Of a stretch of 64,000 nt of DNA, positions 26,887 to 35,568 are shown one piece after another. The translations under genes were made by a program, and so were the position numbers. Below the pieces are notes generated by a model. The model saw only the letters and a list, made by a program, of their open reading frames with translations, was not told the DNA's origin and did not search any database. This DNA comes from Dyella terrae (GTDB lineage: Bacteria; Pseudomonadota; Gammaproteobacteria; Xanthomonadales; Rhodanobacteraceae), in NCBI RefSeq assembly GCF_004322705.1, contig NZ_SIZZ01000002.1, positions 1 through 64,000 of the forward strand, in the 5' to 3' direction. Each line of letters opens with the position of its first letter. Positions within the stretch are counted from its first letter, which is position 1.

Positions 26887-28790
26887 TCGTCCTCCGCATC
26901 GGCGGGGGCGCCGTGTCCTTCAAGCTCGGAAATCAAGTCCACCAAATCTTGCAGATCTACGTCCAGATCAATCGGATCGTCAGCCGTCTCCTCATCTAAT
27001 GCGAGGCTGTGAAGGTCGGGATCGTCCAGAAGTTCCTGAAGGCTCCGAATCTTTGACGCGAGACGCCGAGAAACCGATAGGTCAACGCTACCCAACAGCC
27101 TTGGCGCCTTTGATTGGTAGATATGGATATTTGTTTCAGTGTTCGGGGCGAGACCCAATCTGTGAATTCGATCGATAGACTGCAAATAGTGCGTCGAAAC
27201 GTAGCTGCGATCCAAGTAAATCGCATCATGGCACACAGTATGGAGGCTAATGCCCTCACCCGCCGCAGCGGGATTAGCAATTAATACCTTACACTCCGGG
27301 TCCACGTGGAAGCGAGTTAGCCTTCCTTCCCTAGAATCCGGATCCGTTGTGGCGCCTGTGGGAACACTTCCATAAATGCATACTGGGTTGAGGTCGGCAA
27401 TCAACCTTTCCAAATCAAGGATGTTTCCCGTGAACATTGTCCAGATGACCGATTTTCGCCCGTCCCGTGCGAGATTTCGGGCGTGGTCTGCCACTGCGCG
27501 CATCTTCGCGGATGCACCTTCTTCGATAACCTTGTCAACAATTCCAGATTCAAACTTCGCGTCATCAGCTACCATTGACTGAAGCGCTAGAGTGGGATTG
27601 GACGAAAGCTGGAGGAGACGCATTATGGATTTGCGTGCCTTGACGTAATCAGGACCCCCTCTTTCGCGTACCGCCTTAGTCATTTGGCGAAGGGCTTCGC
27701 TGCGGACGATCGAGTAGAGAGCAAGTTGTCCCTCGCTCATCTTCACCGAGTAGAAGTGTCGGGTCGCGCGCGGCAGTCCAAGCTCATGCTTGGTCGTCCT
27801 CACATAGAGTCGGCCAAGTACATCACGAGGAGACTCCCCTCTCTCTAGGCGAAGGTCCAAGCCCTGGCCGGGCCATAGAAATGCAAGTTGAGAGGCAATG
27901 TCATTTGGTCCTTGAGGCATTGGGGTGCCAGAAAGAATGTCGCGGCGCACGGGAAGCGAGGACGCGCTAAGCAGAAACGCTCCCCTCTGAGATGCCGTTC
28001 CTGCTTTCATGCGATGCGACTCGTCCAGGACCATATGGACGGGTTGCCTCGACAAATATGACGCAACAGTTGCTTGCTGACGTATGAGCAAGTCATACGA
28101 CATAAGGAAGCGTGTTGCGCCACTGCGCAGAAGTCGGTCGGTATCACTCTCGCTGCCATCGAGCTTGACAAATGGTTCCGCGCCCAGTCCGGGTGCGTCC
28201 GAGGCCATGCACTCATCTACGACAGACATCCATGCCAAGAACGCGGATTTCGGGCAGATCACTATCAGATGTTCGCCACTTTTTGCTGCAAGTAAGTGAA
28301 GTGCGAAGGTAACAGTTGTCTTTCCAGCTCCAGGCACAGAGAAGTTCGCGCCATGTGGGAGGGAAAGCAAATGAGTAATGTCGCGAATCTGAAATGGCTT
28401 CAACGATCTCTTTACGAAGCCCAATTCTACGAGTCGGCCTTGGACCTCTCCTTCGCTAAGCTCGAGCTGAAGCCTATTTCGGCAATCTCGAGTAGCTTTC
28501 AGTTCGCGAACGAACTCAGATAGCTTCCCCACTGCAGCTCCCATGGGGCGAAATCTGAATCCAAGCGACTGTTGCATTGATCGGCTACCAAAGTCGCGAA
28601 CAACTCCAAGGACGTCAGGCCAAGACATCTCGATTGTCGTCGCAGTGACTCTAATGTCAGTCCGTCCGACAATCTGAGCGTGCAAGCGCTCCCAAATTGG
28701 AGAGTTGTTGTCTCCCTCTTGCCGAGTGATCTTTCCAACAAGTCGGATTGCGTCGTACTCAATTTCGAGCTCTTGGGGAATGGAAGTCAT
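26883..28790 (-). CDS. SNF2-type DEAD/H-box helicase
   Basis: This encodes about 635 residues. The first 130 residues are a family-specific region. The Walker A motif is FSVPGAGKTT (about residues 150-159). The DEXH box is the unusual DESH (LDESHRMKAGTA), and motif III is SGTPMPQG. C-terminal motifs V/VI are NPAAAGEGISLH and QSIDRIHRLG. This is a SNF2/DISARM-like two-domain ATP-dependent translocase. The C-terminus is acidic. A GTG at 28799 that overlaps the ParB-like gene's stop by one base is an alternative start; I use the ATG at 28790. It overlaps the DUF3883 gene by 4 bases. Confidence 0.9.
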   Translation of the reverse strand: MTSIPQELEIEYDAIRLVGKITRQEGDNNSPIWERLHAQIVGRTDIRVTATTIEMSWPDVLGVVRDFGSRSMQQSLGFRFRPMGAAVGKLSEFVRELKATRDCRNRLQLELSEGEVQGRLVELGFVKRSLKPFQIRDITHLLSLPHGANFSVPGAGKTTVTFALHLLAAKSGEHLIVICPKSAFLAWMSVVDECMASDAPGLGAEPFVKLDGSESDTDRLLRSGATRFLMSYDLLIRQQATVASYLSRQPVHMVLDESHRMKAGTASQRGAFLLSASSLPVRRDILSGTPMPQGPNDIASQLAFLWPGQGLDLRLERGESPRDVLGRLYVRTTKHELGLPRATRHFYSVKMSEGQLALYSIVRSEALRQMTKAVRERGGPDYVKARKSIMRLLQLSSNPTLALQSMVADDAKFESGIVDKVIEEGASAKMRAVADHARNLARDGRKSVIWTMFTGNILDLERLIADLNPVCIYGSVPTGATTDPDSREGRLTRFHVDPECKVLIANPAAAGEGISLHTVCHDAIYLDRSYVSTHYLQSIDRIHRLGLAPNTETNIHIYQSKAPRLLGSVDLSVSRRLASKIRSLQELLDDPDLHSLALDEETADDPIDLDVDLQDLVDLISELEGHGAPADAEDE

Positions 28791-28798
28791 GCTATCCA

Positions 28799-30076
28799 CT
28801 AATCGAGAGCTGAAAGTTTCGAGCGGATACTAGCGCATTGATTCTCAATGGCATCCAGCTGCTTCCCAATCTTTGGATATGTGTCCGGGGCTGCGCGTGA
28901 CATGTCCACTGAGATCAATTTGCCGTGTGCTTGCGACAGAAGTTTAAGTGCTGCCTCTCCAGACTTCTGCCCTTTGTGCATTTCAATGGTGCTGCGAGCT
29001 GCCTCGATCAACGCTTCGACAGCCTCATCGCGAGTTTCTCCGTCCGTGAGTGCATCGACGATTGACTCGTAAGACGGAATCTCATCGTCAAGTTCGACAT
29101 CGATTTCAAAGTCTTGGCTTTGATCATGGTTATCTCTCGATTCGGAGTCAGTGGGTAGTCCAAGATCGACGGCCACTCTGTCCAGGACATCGCTTGCATA
29201 CTTGCCGATGGCCGGATTCATGTTGTAAAGGCGATCGCCCAGCTTCTCGCGATTCTCAAATAGCGACCAGGCCATAACTCGGCTCGCTTGAGTTAAGTGG
29301 GCGTCTTTGCCCTCAAGTAGCTTTGGCAAATCCTTGAAGAGCTGTTCTGCATCATCAGCTACGCGACCGTACTGACCCTCGGCTTTCGCCCATTCCTTCA
29401 GGTATAGGTCCACCTCGATGAGTGCCTGAAGTGAATTCTTAATTTCCTTCTCGGATCGATGGAGCCGGATGGCAACTTCCCTCGTCGAGCGACCCATTTG
29501 AACAAGGCGGTTGATGAGCTGGCCTTGACCTATCCAGTCGTAATCGAGTTTGGTTTCAGGGCGGCCTTGTAAGCTAGCCTCGATATCGACGATTTCATCG
29601 GTAGTCGCGTCGGCAGGAAGAACCATTACATCTACGTACGGCATGCCCAGCTCCCGCATTGCTGCGAGCCGCCGATTGCCGTTTACAACAACGCCAGAGG
29701 AGGTAACAAGAAGCGGTTCTCGTTGGCCGTCACGTTCTAGGACTTTGATCACGGGTACAACTGAGTCGGAAACAGCCTTCTTTGCTAGTCTCTCCAGCAG
29801 GCCATGCTGAATCTGCTGCACGCTCTCAACTTCTTGGCCCGAGGAAAAGAAATCCATCGAGACGCTTTCCCTCGCAAGGTACTCGTGCTGATCGGTGTAT
29901 GTCCGGAAATTCTCCATCCGGTAGACGGGGATGTCGATTGGTATCCGTATTACGGGAAGTTCAATCTTTGTATTTCTGAAGTCATAGAACGACTCCGCGC
30001 GAGAAGCGCATTTGACGGCGTTCTCGATCTGAATCTGTCGATCGAGCGGTGAGGTTAGTCGAACTGCGTATGACAT
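28799..30076 (-). CDS. ParB/sulfiredoxin-fold protein
   Basis: This encodes 425 residues. The region near residues 85-165 is the ParB/Srx domain, with the hallmark VVNGNRRLAAMREL (the conserved G-N/H-RR segment that binds or cleaves nucleotides). A helix-turn-helix follows around residues 180-215 (GRSTREVAIRLHRSEKEIKNSL). The remaining half is acidic and of unknown fold. Plasmid partition is unlikely, as no ParA is near; ParB-like proteins occur in several defence islands as nucleases or CTPases. GGGGGAAAGT precedes the ATG. It sits between the endonuclease and helicase genes. Confidence 0.85.
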   Translation of the reverse strand: MSYAVRLTSPLDRQIQIENAVKCASRAESFYDFRNTKIELPVIRIPIDIPVYRMENFRTYTDQHEYLARESVSMDFFSSGQEVESVQQIQHGLLERLAKKAVSDSVVPVIKVLERDGQREPLLVTSSGVVVNGNRRLAAMRELGMPYVDVMVLPADATTDEIVDIEASLQGRPETKLDYDWIGQGQLINRLVQMGRSTREVAIRLHRSEKEIKNSLQALIEVDLYLKEWAKAEGQYGRVADDAEQLFKDLPKLLEGKDAHLTQASRVMAWSLFENREKLGDRLYNMNPAIGKYASDVLDRVAVDLGLPTDSESRDNHDQSQDFEIDVELDDEIPSYESIVDALTDGETRDEAVEALIEAARSTIEMHKGQKSGEAALKLLSQAHGKLISVDMSRAAPDTYPKIGKQLDAIENQCASIRSKLSALD

Positions 30077-30096
30077 ACTTTCCCCCGTTTCCTAGT

Positions 30097-30558
30097 CTAA
30101 TCAAATGCGATCAATAGAATCGGCACAGTTATGACCCTGTCGAATACCGCCAGCTCTTTTGAGATTCGCTCAGCGTTAGCGATATTGCTGCCAATTTTTG
30201 CCGCAGCGGCTTTTGTAGGGACGGCAAGTGCGGCAGCTCGAATCTTCTTGCTTTGATGCAAGTACTGAAGCTTAAGAAGATCGTACGGCGCACGGCTGAT
30301 GTTCCCAGTCTGCAATTGGAACGCAAGGTCGTCCTTCATCGCAAACGTGGTCAGGTTAAGCTCCTGGTCGATCTTGACGTCGATGGCCCACGTTTGTGCT
30401 TGAAATTCCTTCGAGACGTGTTGCCTTATGTCGCTTGTGCACCTTGAGGCAACCCTGATCGCGGGTAGATCAAAGAGGCCCGTTACCCAGTCATACAAGC
30501 CGCGCTTACGCCATTCCGTGTCCCCATTATTGTGTGAATATATATGGTTAAGTTTCAT
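30097..30558 (-). CDS. BglII-like type II restriction endonuclease (possibly inactive)
   Basis: This encodes 153 residues. The segment MKDDLAFQLQTGNISRAPYD, followed by LLKLQYL, matches the BglII-type endonuclease core, in which an EVQ-like element and a Y-DLxK helix follow the catalytic Asp. Here the position of the catalytic Glu of BglII appears to be Gln (Q81 in FQLQ), from my recollection of that family. The protein is shorter than BglII (223 residues). Its start codon overlaps the 3' end of the methyltransferase gene by 11 bases, as expected for an R-M pair. Activity is uncertain. Confidence 0.65.
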   Translation of the reverse strand: MKLNHIYSHNNGDTEWRKRGLYDWVTGLFDLPAIRVASRCTSDIRQHVSKEFQAQTWAIDVKIDQELNLTTFAMKDDLAFQLQTGNISRAPYDLLKLQYLHQSKKIRAAALAVPTKAAAAKIGSNIANAERISKELAVFDRVITVPILLIAFD

Positions 30559-31420
30559 CCGTGAAAGGTCCTTGAGGGTCGTAAACTGGCTGGTTCATAG
30601 GGCGAACGCGAAGCGAGCCTGCATGAAGCTGCTCAATTCGATCCAATGCAATATCAACATATTCGCGCATGACGTCACACCCGTAAGCATGGCGACCATT
30701 TTTCAGTGCGGCGATGGCGCTTGATCCAACCCCGAGATAAGGGTCAAGGACAGAATCTCCAGGATTCGTTAGCGCCAGTATCAGTCGCTCAATCAGGCCC
30801 ACGGGAAACTGGCACGGATGGAGAGTTTTTTCTACATGGTTCGCTTTGACGTTTGGTATGTCCCAAATGTCGGTTGGATTCTTTCCTAGTGGATTGCTCG
30901 AGATTTTGCCTCGATTGGGGCCCTTGAAGTGCTTCTTGTTGGGATACTTGGAAGGGATCCTGACCGGATCGAGGTTGAAGGTATATTCGTCCTCCTTCGT
31001 AAACCAGAGAATCGTCTCATGGCGACCAGAAAATCTCTTCTGGCAGTGGAGTCCGTGTCCAAATGTCCAGACGATTCGATTCCGTAGTTTGAGGCCGTGG
31101 TTCTTAAAAATGCCGTAAAGTATGATGTCGAGAGGAAATATCTCTCCATCGTCAACGTGATTACCTACTTGCCAGCAAATGGATCCATTCGGGTGCAAAA
31201 GCCGGACCGCCTCAGCAATCGTGGCTGCCTGTTCCTCGATATAGGTTTCGCGAGACGTGCGCTTTTCGTATTTCTTGCCAATGTTGTATGGCGGCGACGT
31301 GACTACCAAGTGCATGCTCTCCTTCGGAAGGCTGCGCATGTATTCAAGGTTGTCGCGGCATTCAATCGACGCTACGAGTGGTCGCTTAAATGGAACTACT
31401 TTGGCTGTTTGTCGAGTCAT
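30548..31420 (-). CDS. DNA methyltransferase, SPPY (probably N4-cytosine) type
   Basis: This is a 290-residue class-beta methyltransferase. Motif IV TSPPYNIGKKYE (residues 41-52) comes before motif I (VLDPYLGVGSS near residue 240). The SPPY form of motif IV is typical of N4-cytosine enzymes. The region VWTFGHGLHCQKRFSGRHET, then ILWFTK, is the conserved W...HE..L segment of this class. It protects the host genome from the partner endonuclease. The ATG at 31420 (MTRQTAKVVPF) fits family length; the frame is open for 67 codons more but without coding character. It is the first gene of the five-gene operon. Confidence 0.9.
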   Translation of the reverse strand: MTRQTAKVVPFKRPLVASIECRDNLEYMRSLPKESMHLVVTSPPYNIGKKYEKRTSRETYIEEQAATIAEAVRLLHPNGSICWQVGNHVDDGEIFPLDIILYGIFKNHGLKLRNRIVWTFGHGLHCQKRFSGRHETILWFTKEDEYTFNLDPVRIPSKYPNKKHFKGPNRGKISSNPLGKNPTDIWDIPNVKANHVEKTLHPCQFPVGLIERLILALTNPGDSVLDPYLGVGSSAIAALKNGRHAYGCDVMREYVDIALDRIEQLHAGSLRVRPMNQPVYDPQGPFTDET

Positions 31421-32256
31421 GCAGAAATGTCCGGTGCGCGACTTCTGTAGAAGCAGCAAGGGGTAAAGAATCACGCAGTATTGGTGCCGCGCGGCACAGT
31501 GTATGCGAATTGGCCTGGAGTTCGGGATGTAGCTTCGAATGTCCAGAGATACACAGAATATTGTTGTGAAACCGATAATTACGCAATTCGCCAAAGCGGT
31601 GGTGCGCTGAGGGCGAGCCATCTACCAGATTAGATGCGGCTCGTATCACCCGGTGGGATCGGAAGACCCTCAGCGCGACGAGTGCGAACGCCAGTTGTAT
31701 GTATGGGCCAAGTCTGTTTGGAAGCGGGACTGAGGTTGTTTCCTCGGGACCGGCAATGCTCAAGCCCGCTGGATTCGGTGTGTCTCCACCGCGGTTCTGT
31801 CTCCTCAATATTACCAACTGGGCCACTAGAGGGCCTATAACATGGTTGCCTGAGTTCAGCAGATCGAGCAAATCAAGGCCCACTTGCCGTGGCCCCAGCT
31901 CAAGAAGGGAGCGAGATTGACACCTCCCCGCCCAAAGCGAGGAGAGAATTGGCTCCGCGAGCCATGCCGCTATACCACCTCACCGCCTAAACGACTGCAC
32001 AATCGGCGACACAATCGAAACCACCGCAGCAATCCCGGATATCGACAACCCAAACCCACTCAGCGATGCCATTCGCGAACAACGGGGACAAACAACGGGG
32101 GCAGGTTCAAACAACGGGGGCAGGTTCACTTCTCATACGCAAAGTTTCGCGCACGCGAGACGCGTACCCTATGCTCTGAGTACCGCCGTGATTGGACCAG
32201 CTCAGCTATCTCTCAGCCCCGGTGCGAGCGCTCTAAGGGCGCTTATCTTGTATCCA
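31421..32256. other. non-coding region with transposon-like repeats and a tRNA-like relic
   Basis: I find no supported gene in these 836 bases. They contain the presumed promoter of the defence operon, a 71-base tRNA-like sequence on the minus strand at 31764-31834, and short tandem repeats near 32091. The GC content rises back to the genome level from about 31900, which places the right edge of the imported segment here. Confidence 0.45.
32091..32128. repeat. 19-bp direct repeat, two copies
   Basis: AACAACGGGGGCAGGTTCA occurs twice head to tail (32091-32109 and 32110-32128), and a degenerate AACAACGGGGACA precedes it. Sequences of this kind (GGGGACAGGTTTAC-like) are often found beside REP-associated transposase genes in related bacteria, but no such gene is present here. 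Confidence 0.75.
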
Positions 32257-32724
32257 CTACTTATTGCGCAGCAACTCCGGATACCGCCTTTTCAACTCGC
32301 CCATATCAATAGCCGTCGACAACGGACAGGCTCCAAGATCGATGAAGCCAGGCTTTCGGCAATCGGTAATAAGTTTCCCCGTGGCGACCAACGTCTTCCC
32401 CGCAATCGCTTTCTGATTTCGATACAGCAGCTCTGGATTCGCAATTGTCAGGCAGTACTTCAAGTAGTCGCGGATGTTCAGCGAGCGATCGTTTTCTTTG
32501 ATGCGTCGTCGTAGCTGGTCGTTGAGCTCTTTGGACTCGTAGAGGTTATGACCCGCGGGAACCAGCGTGACATAGCCGATGACCGTCACGGTCCGGCCTT
32601 CGTAGAGCGAAGGCTGATCATTGATCTGGCTTGGATGCAATGGAGCCTGCTGGGCGAGCGCCGAGCTACTTACCGCAAAGAGCGCGGCGACGAGCGCGGG
32701 CTTGAACGCGTGAGATTGGATCAT
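32257..32724 (-). CDS. secreted protein of unknown function
   Basis: This encodes 155 residues with a signal peptide (MIQSHAFKPALVAALFAVSSSALAQ). The mature protein includes a possible OB-like segment (YEGRTVTVIGYVTLVPAGHN...KTLVATGKLI) and two Cys residues that may form a disulfide. AAAGGA lies before the ATG at 32724. The family is not identified. Confidence 0.7.
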   Translation of the reverse strand: MIQSHAFKPALVAALFAVSSSALAQQAPLHPSQINDQPSLYEGRTVTVIGYVTLVPAGHNLYESKELNDQLRRRIKENDRSLNIRDYLKYCLTIANPELLYRNQKAIAGKTLVATGKLITDCRKPGFIDLGACPLSTAIDMGELKRRYPELLRNK

Positions 32725-32956
32725 GGTGTCCTTTCCCATGTACGACTTCCGCTGGCGTAACTTCAGCCATCGTAGCCCTGCGGATGGCCCATGCACCATG
32801 AGCGGTCAAAACGAGCATCGGCCTACCGCAGCCGCCCGGCGGCACTTGGCTCAAAACTGAGTCACCACATCTCGTCCGATCCGGTCCCACGTGACGTCCC
32901 ATCCACAGGCCAGCCAACAGACTGGCTCCAACCCTCAGCCCGGGACGCCCAACCTC

Positions 32957-34108
32957 ATGTCCCCCGAAGCCGTCGCTCCCACCCCACCCACCTTCACCCC
33001 CAAACTCCTCATCCGCCCCGCCATCGCCTGGGCGACCGTCACCCTCTTCCTCATCTTCGGCTCCGACTGGATGGCCCAGCTGAGCCGCCACGAGATCGGC
33101 CTATCTCTGTTCGCCTGGCTGTTCTGCATCATCGTCTGGGTGGCCTTTGGCGTTGTCCACGAGGCGGAGGAGCTGGCCAGCCTCCTCGGTGAACCCCTGG
33201 GCACCCTGGTGCTGACGCTCTCCATCGTGATCATCGAGGTGGTGCTGATCTCGGCGGTGATGCTGGGGGCGGGGGATACGGCGACGTTGGCGCGCGACAC
33301 GATGTATGCGGTGTTGATGATCGTGTTGAACGGGGTGGTGGGGTTGGGGTTGTTGATCGGGGGGATGCGCCATCACGAGCAGGCGTTCAATCTGCACGGG
33401 GCATCGGCTTTCCTGGCGGTGATCATTCCGTTGGCGACGATTGCGCTGGTGTTACCCAAGTTTGTCGAGTCGACGTCGGACGGTACGCTGACGGCGGTGC
33501 AGGCGGTGGCGTTCTCCATTCTCACCGTAGCGCTGTATGGCCTGTTCCTCTGGCTGCAGACGGGGCGCCACAAGGGCTATTTCGTGGCCCTGCGCTCGGA
33601 CACCGACGAGAACATCCCCGCCGAACCCCCGCCGCCCCCGCGCACGCCAAAGAAGGGCGAGTTCGCGCTGCACCTGGTGCTGCTGCTGGTGAACATCCTG
33701 CCCATCGTGATTCTGTCCAAGAGCCTGGCGAAGGTGCTCGATTACGGCATCGCCGCGACGGGTGCGCCGGTGGCGCTGGGTGGCGTGATCATCGCGATGC
33801 TGGTGTTTACGCCAGAGGGCATTGCTGCGGTGAGCGCGATCCGTCGCGATGAGCTCACACGCGCGATCAATCTCTGCCTGGGCGCGGCGGCGTCGACGGT
33901 GGGGCTGACGGTGCCGGCGGTATTGCTGATTGGTTTGATCACCGGCAAGCCGGTGGTGCTGGGCTTGCCGGCGGCGAGCATCGTGTTGCTGGCGTCGACG
34001 CTCATGCTGAGCACGCTGACGTTTTCAGGATGGCGAACGACGATGCTGGAGGGGGCGGTGCATCTGTCGATGTTTGTGGTGTTTTTGGTGTTGGTGTTTA
34101 GCCCGTAG
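32957..34108 (+). CDS. chaA: calcium/proton antiporter, CaCA superfamily
   Basis: This encodes 383 residues with about eleven membrane segments. The duplicated exchange motifs of the family are seen as FGVVHEAEELASLLGEPLGT...SIVIIEVVLIS in the first half and VFTPEGIAAVSAIRRDE in the second. Both contain the acidic residues that bind Ca2+/Na+/K+ and protons. Homology to E. coli ChaA is clear, so export of cations at alkaline pH is the likely role. A GTG at 32891 would add 22 residues; I prefer the ATG at 32957 because the extra N-terminus is low-complexity. Confidence 0.9.
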   Translation: MSPEAVAPTPPTFTPKLLIRPAIAWATVTLFLIFGSDWMAQLSRHEIGLSLFAWLFCIIVWVAFGVVHEAEELASLLGEPLGTLVLTLSIVIIEVVLISAVMLGAGDTATLARDTMYAVLMIVLNGVVGLGLLIGGMRHHEQAFNLHGASAFLAVIIPLATIALVLPKFVESTSDGTLTAVQAVAFSILTVALYGLFLWLQTGRHKGYFVALRSDTDENIPAEPPPPPRTPKKGEFALHLVLLLVNILPIVILSKSLAKVLDYGIAATGAPVALGGVIIAMLVFTPEGIAAVSAIRRDELTRAINLCLGAAASTVGLTVPAVLLIGLITGKPVVLGLPAASIVLLASTLMLSTLTFSGWRTTMLEGAVHLSMFVVFLVLVFSP

Positions 34109-34372
34109 GGGAGCCCGATGACCAGCGGTGAACTCGCCTGGGTCGCGAGACGTGAGGGATGGCGACGTAGCGCGAGCTAGTGCTCACTGCTCTGCCTTGC
34201 CGGGATTGACGCCCTCGGTGGAGGGCGAGAAGGCTGCATCGGGGTCGATGGCTGAGCTTTTCGCGGCGTGTAATCGCTCGCTGGGGTTTCCTCTAACCTT
34301 CGGATGAAACCCCATATACACCTATAATCAGCGGCTTACGATGGTTCGTCCTGCACCGGGTGACCAGTGGCG
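34109..34372. other. intergenic region with a putative promoter
   Basis: There is no gene here. A perfect TATAAT at 34323-34328 lies 107 bases before the AbiE-like start codon; no good -35 is visible. The region ends at the operator repeats. Confidence 0.4.
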
Positions 34373-34377
34373 TACCG

Positions 34378-34425
34378 TGGCCATGTTAGCTATCATGGCC
34401 ACGTTAGCTACCTTGGCCATGATAG
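34378..34425 (+). promoter_or_regulatory. operator of the AbiE-like module
   Basis: A 12-bp perfect inverted repeat, CTATCATGGCCA / TGGCCATGATAG with a 12-base spacer (34390-34425), overlaps a second 8-bp pair TGGCCATG / CATGGCCA (34378-34401). The half-site TGGCCATG is present three times and the element GTTAGCTA twice. It ends 10 bases before the start codon. AbiEi antitoxins are known to repress their own operon by binding such repeats, so this is the expected binding site. Confidence 0.8.
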
Positions 34426-34434
34426 ATTGCCACC

Positions 34435-35568
34435 ATGCCCCCATCGCTTTCCCATCCAAGTGCCGTCGCCGTTGAAAACCTCGCGAAGCAATTCCGGGCG
34501 TTTGGCTGGTCCGTTGATGAAGAACCCGGTGATGGACACCCTCGGCCGGACCTCATTGCCGCCAAAGGGGCACTGCGCTACGTCGTGGAACTCAAGTCTG
34601 CTCCGGAAGCGCGATCAGATCGGGTCATTGCCCTGCTTTCGCAGGCCATTCTTCAATCCAGGCGATACGCCGAAGACTGGAATGGACATCCGTTGGCAGT
34701 TATCCACGTGAAGCAGCTTTCGCCCTTGCTCCGCCAGAAAGTGGAACAGTTTCATCGGGACTATGCATCGCAGTCTGCCATCGCCTTGGTATCCGACACG
34801 GACGGAAGCTACTTCATCGCGCCCGGCCTGGATGCGTTCAACAGCAAGCCACCCCGTAACGAGATCAGGGAAAAGGGCATCAAGCCACGCAGGGCATCCG
34901 AGCTCTTCTCGGATCTGAATCAGTGGATGCTTAAAGTCATGCTGGCCCCTGAAGTGCCCGAGCATCTGCTGCGAGCGCCGCGTAATGACTATGGATCGGT
35001 GAAAGAACTGGCCGACGCTGCCGATGTGTCTGCCATGAGTGCTTCGCGCTTCATCCAGCGTTTGCGGGAAGAGGGGTTTCTCGACGAATCCGGCGGCCTC
35101 TTTCGATTGGTCCGTCGACGCGAACTCTTTCGACGTTGGCAATCGGCGGCGATGCGGTCATCGCCCGAGTGGCGCATGTCCTTTCTGGTGCCAGCAGGAA
35201 TCCGCAAACTGCACCAGGCGGCGGAGAGTCTTGGTGCCTGCGTCGGTGTGTTCGCGGCCGCTGACATGCTGAAACTCGGCCACGTAAGTGGAGCGCCTCC
35301 GGTGCTTTATATGCAAAGACTTCAAGCGCCTCCCAGTTACTGGACGGGCCTGGTACCAAGCAAGCCTGGCGAAGAAGCGCAGCTCATTCTCAAGCAGGCG
35401 CCGGCGCCTCAATCACTGTTTCGCGCGGCCGTGCGTATCGACGAAGTCATGGTGTCAGACGTGATTCAAATCTGGCTCGACGCGTCGGCTAATCCCGCTC
35501 GCGGCATGGAGCAGGCCGACTTTTTGAAGCACGGCGTTCTATCGCAAGTCCTGGAGGGAAGCGAGTGA
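34435..35568 (+). CDS. AbiEi-like antitoxin/regulator with N-terminal nuclease-fold domain
   Basis: This encodes 377 residues. Residues 15-140 look like a PD-(D/E)XK domain: RPDLIAAKGALRYVVELKS, with D39, E52 and K54 at catalytic spacing. A winged helix-turn-helix follows near residues 185-215 (VKELADAADVSAMSASRFIQ, then RLREEGFL), and the C-terminal half resembles AbiEi antitoxins. The stop overlaps the next gene's GTG start (GTGA). In AbiE systems this protein neutralises the nucleotidyltransferase toxin and represses the operon. The N-terminal nuclease-like part is not standard for AbiEi; it may be structural only. Confidence 0.75.
   Translation: MPPSLSHPSAVAVENLAKQFRAFGWSVDEEPGDGHPRPDLIAAKGALRYVVELKSAPEARSDRVIALLSQAILQSRRYAEDWNGHPLAVIHVKQLSPLLRQKVEQFHRDYASQSAIALVSDTDGSYFIAPGLDAFNSKPPRNEIREKGIKPRRASELFSDLNQWMLKVMLAPEVPEHLLRAPRNDYGSVKELADAADVSAMSASRFIQRLREEGFLDESGGLFRLVRRRELFRRWQSAAMRSSPEWRMSFLVPAGIRKLHQAAESLGACVGVFAAADMLKLGHVSGAPPVLYMQRLQAPPSYWTGLVPSKPGEEAQLILKQAPAPQSLFRAAVRIDEVMVSDVIQIWLDASANPARGMEQADFLKHGVLSQVLEGSE

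Noticed and set aside
28799-30076. ParB-like gene as part of a plasmid partition system
   Set aside because: There is no ParA, no parS-like repeats and no replication gene; its tight linkage to the helicase and R-M genes fits a defence role better.
31386-31883. A 165-codon minus-strand frame upstream of the methyltransferase
   Set aside because: It overlaps the methyltransferase start, has no ribosome binding site or family resemblance, and runs through the tRNA-like sequence.
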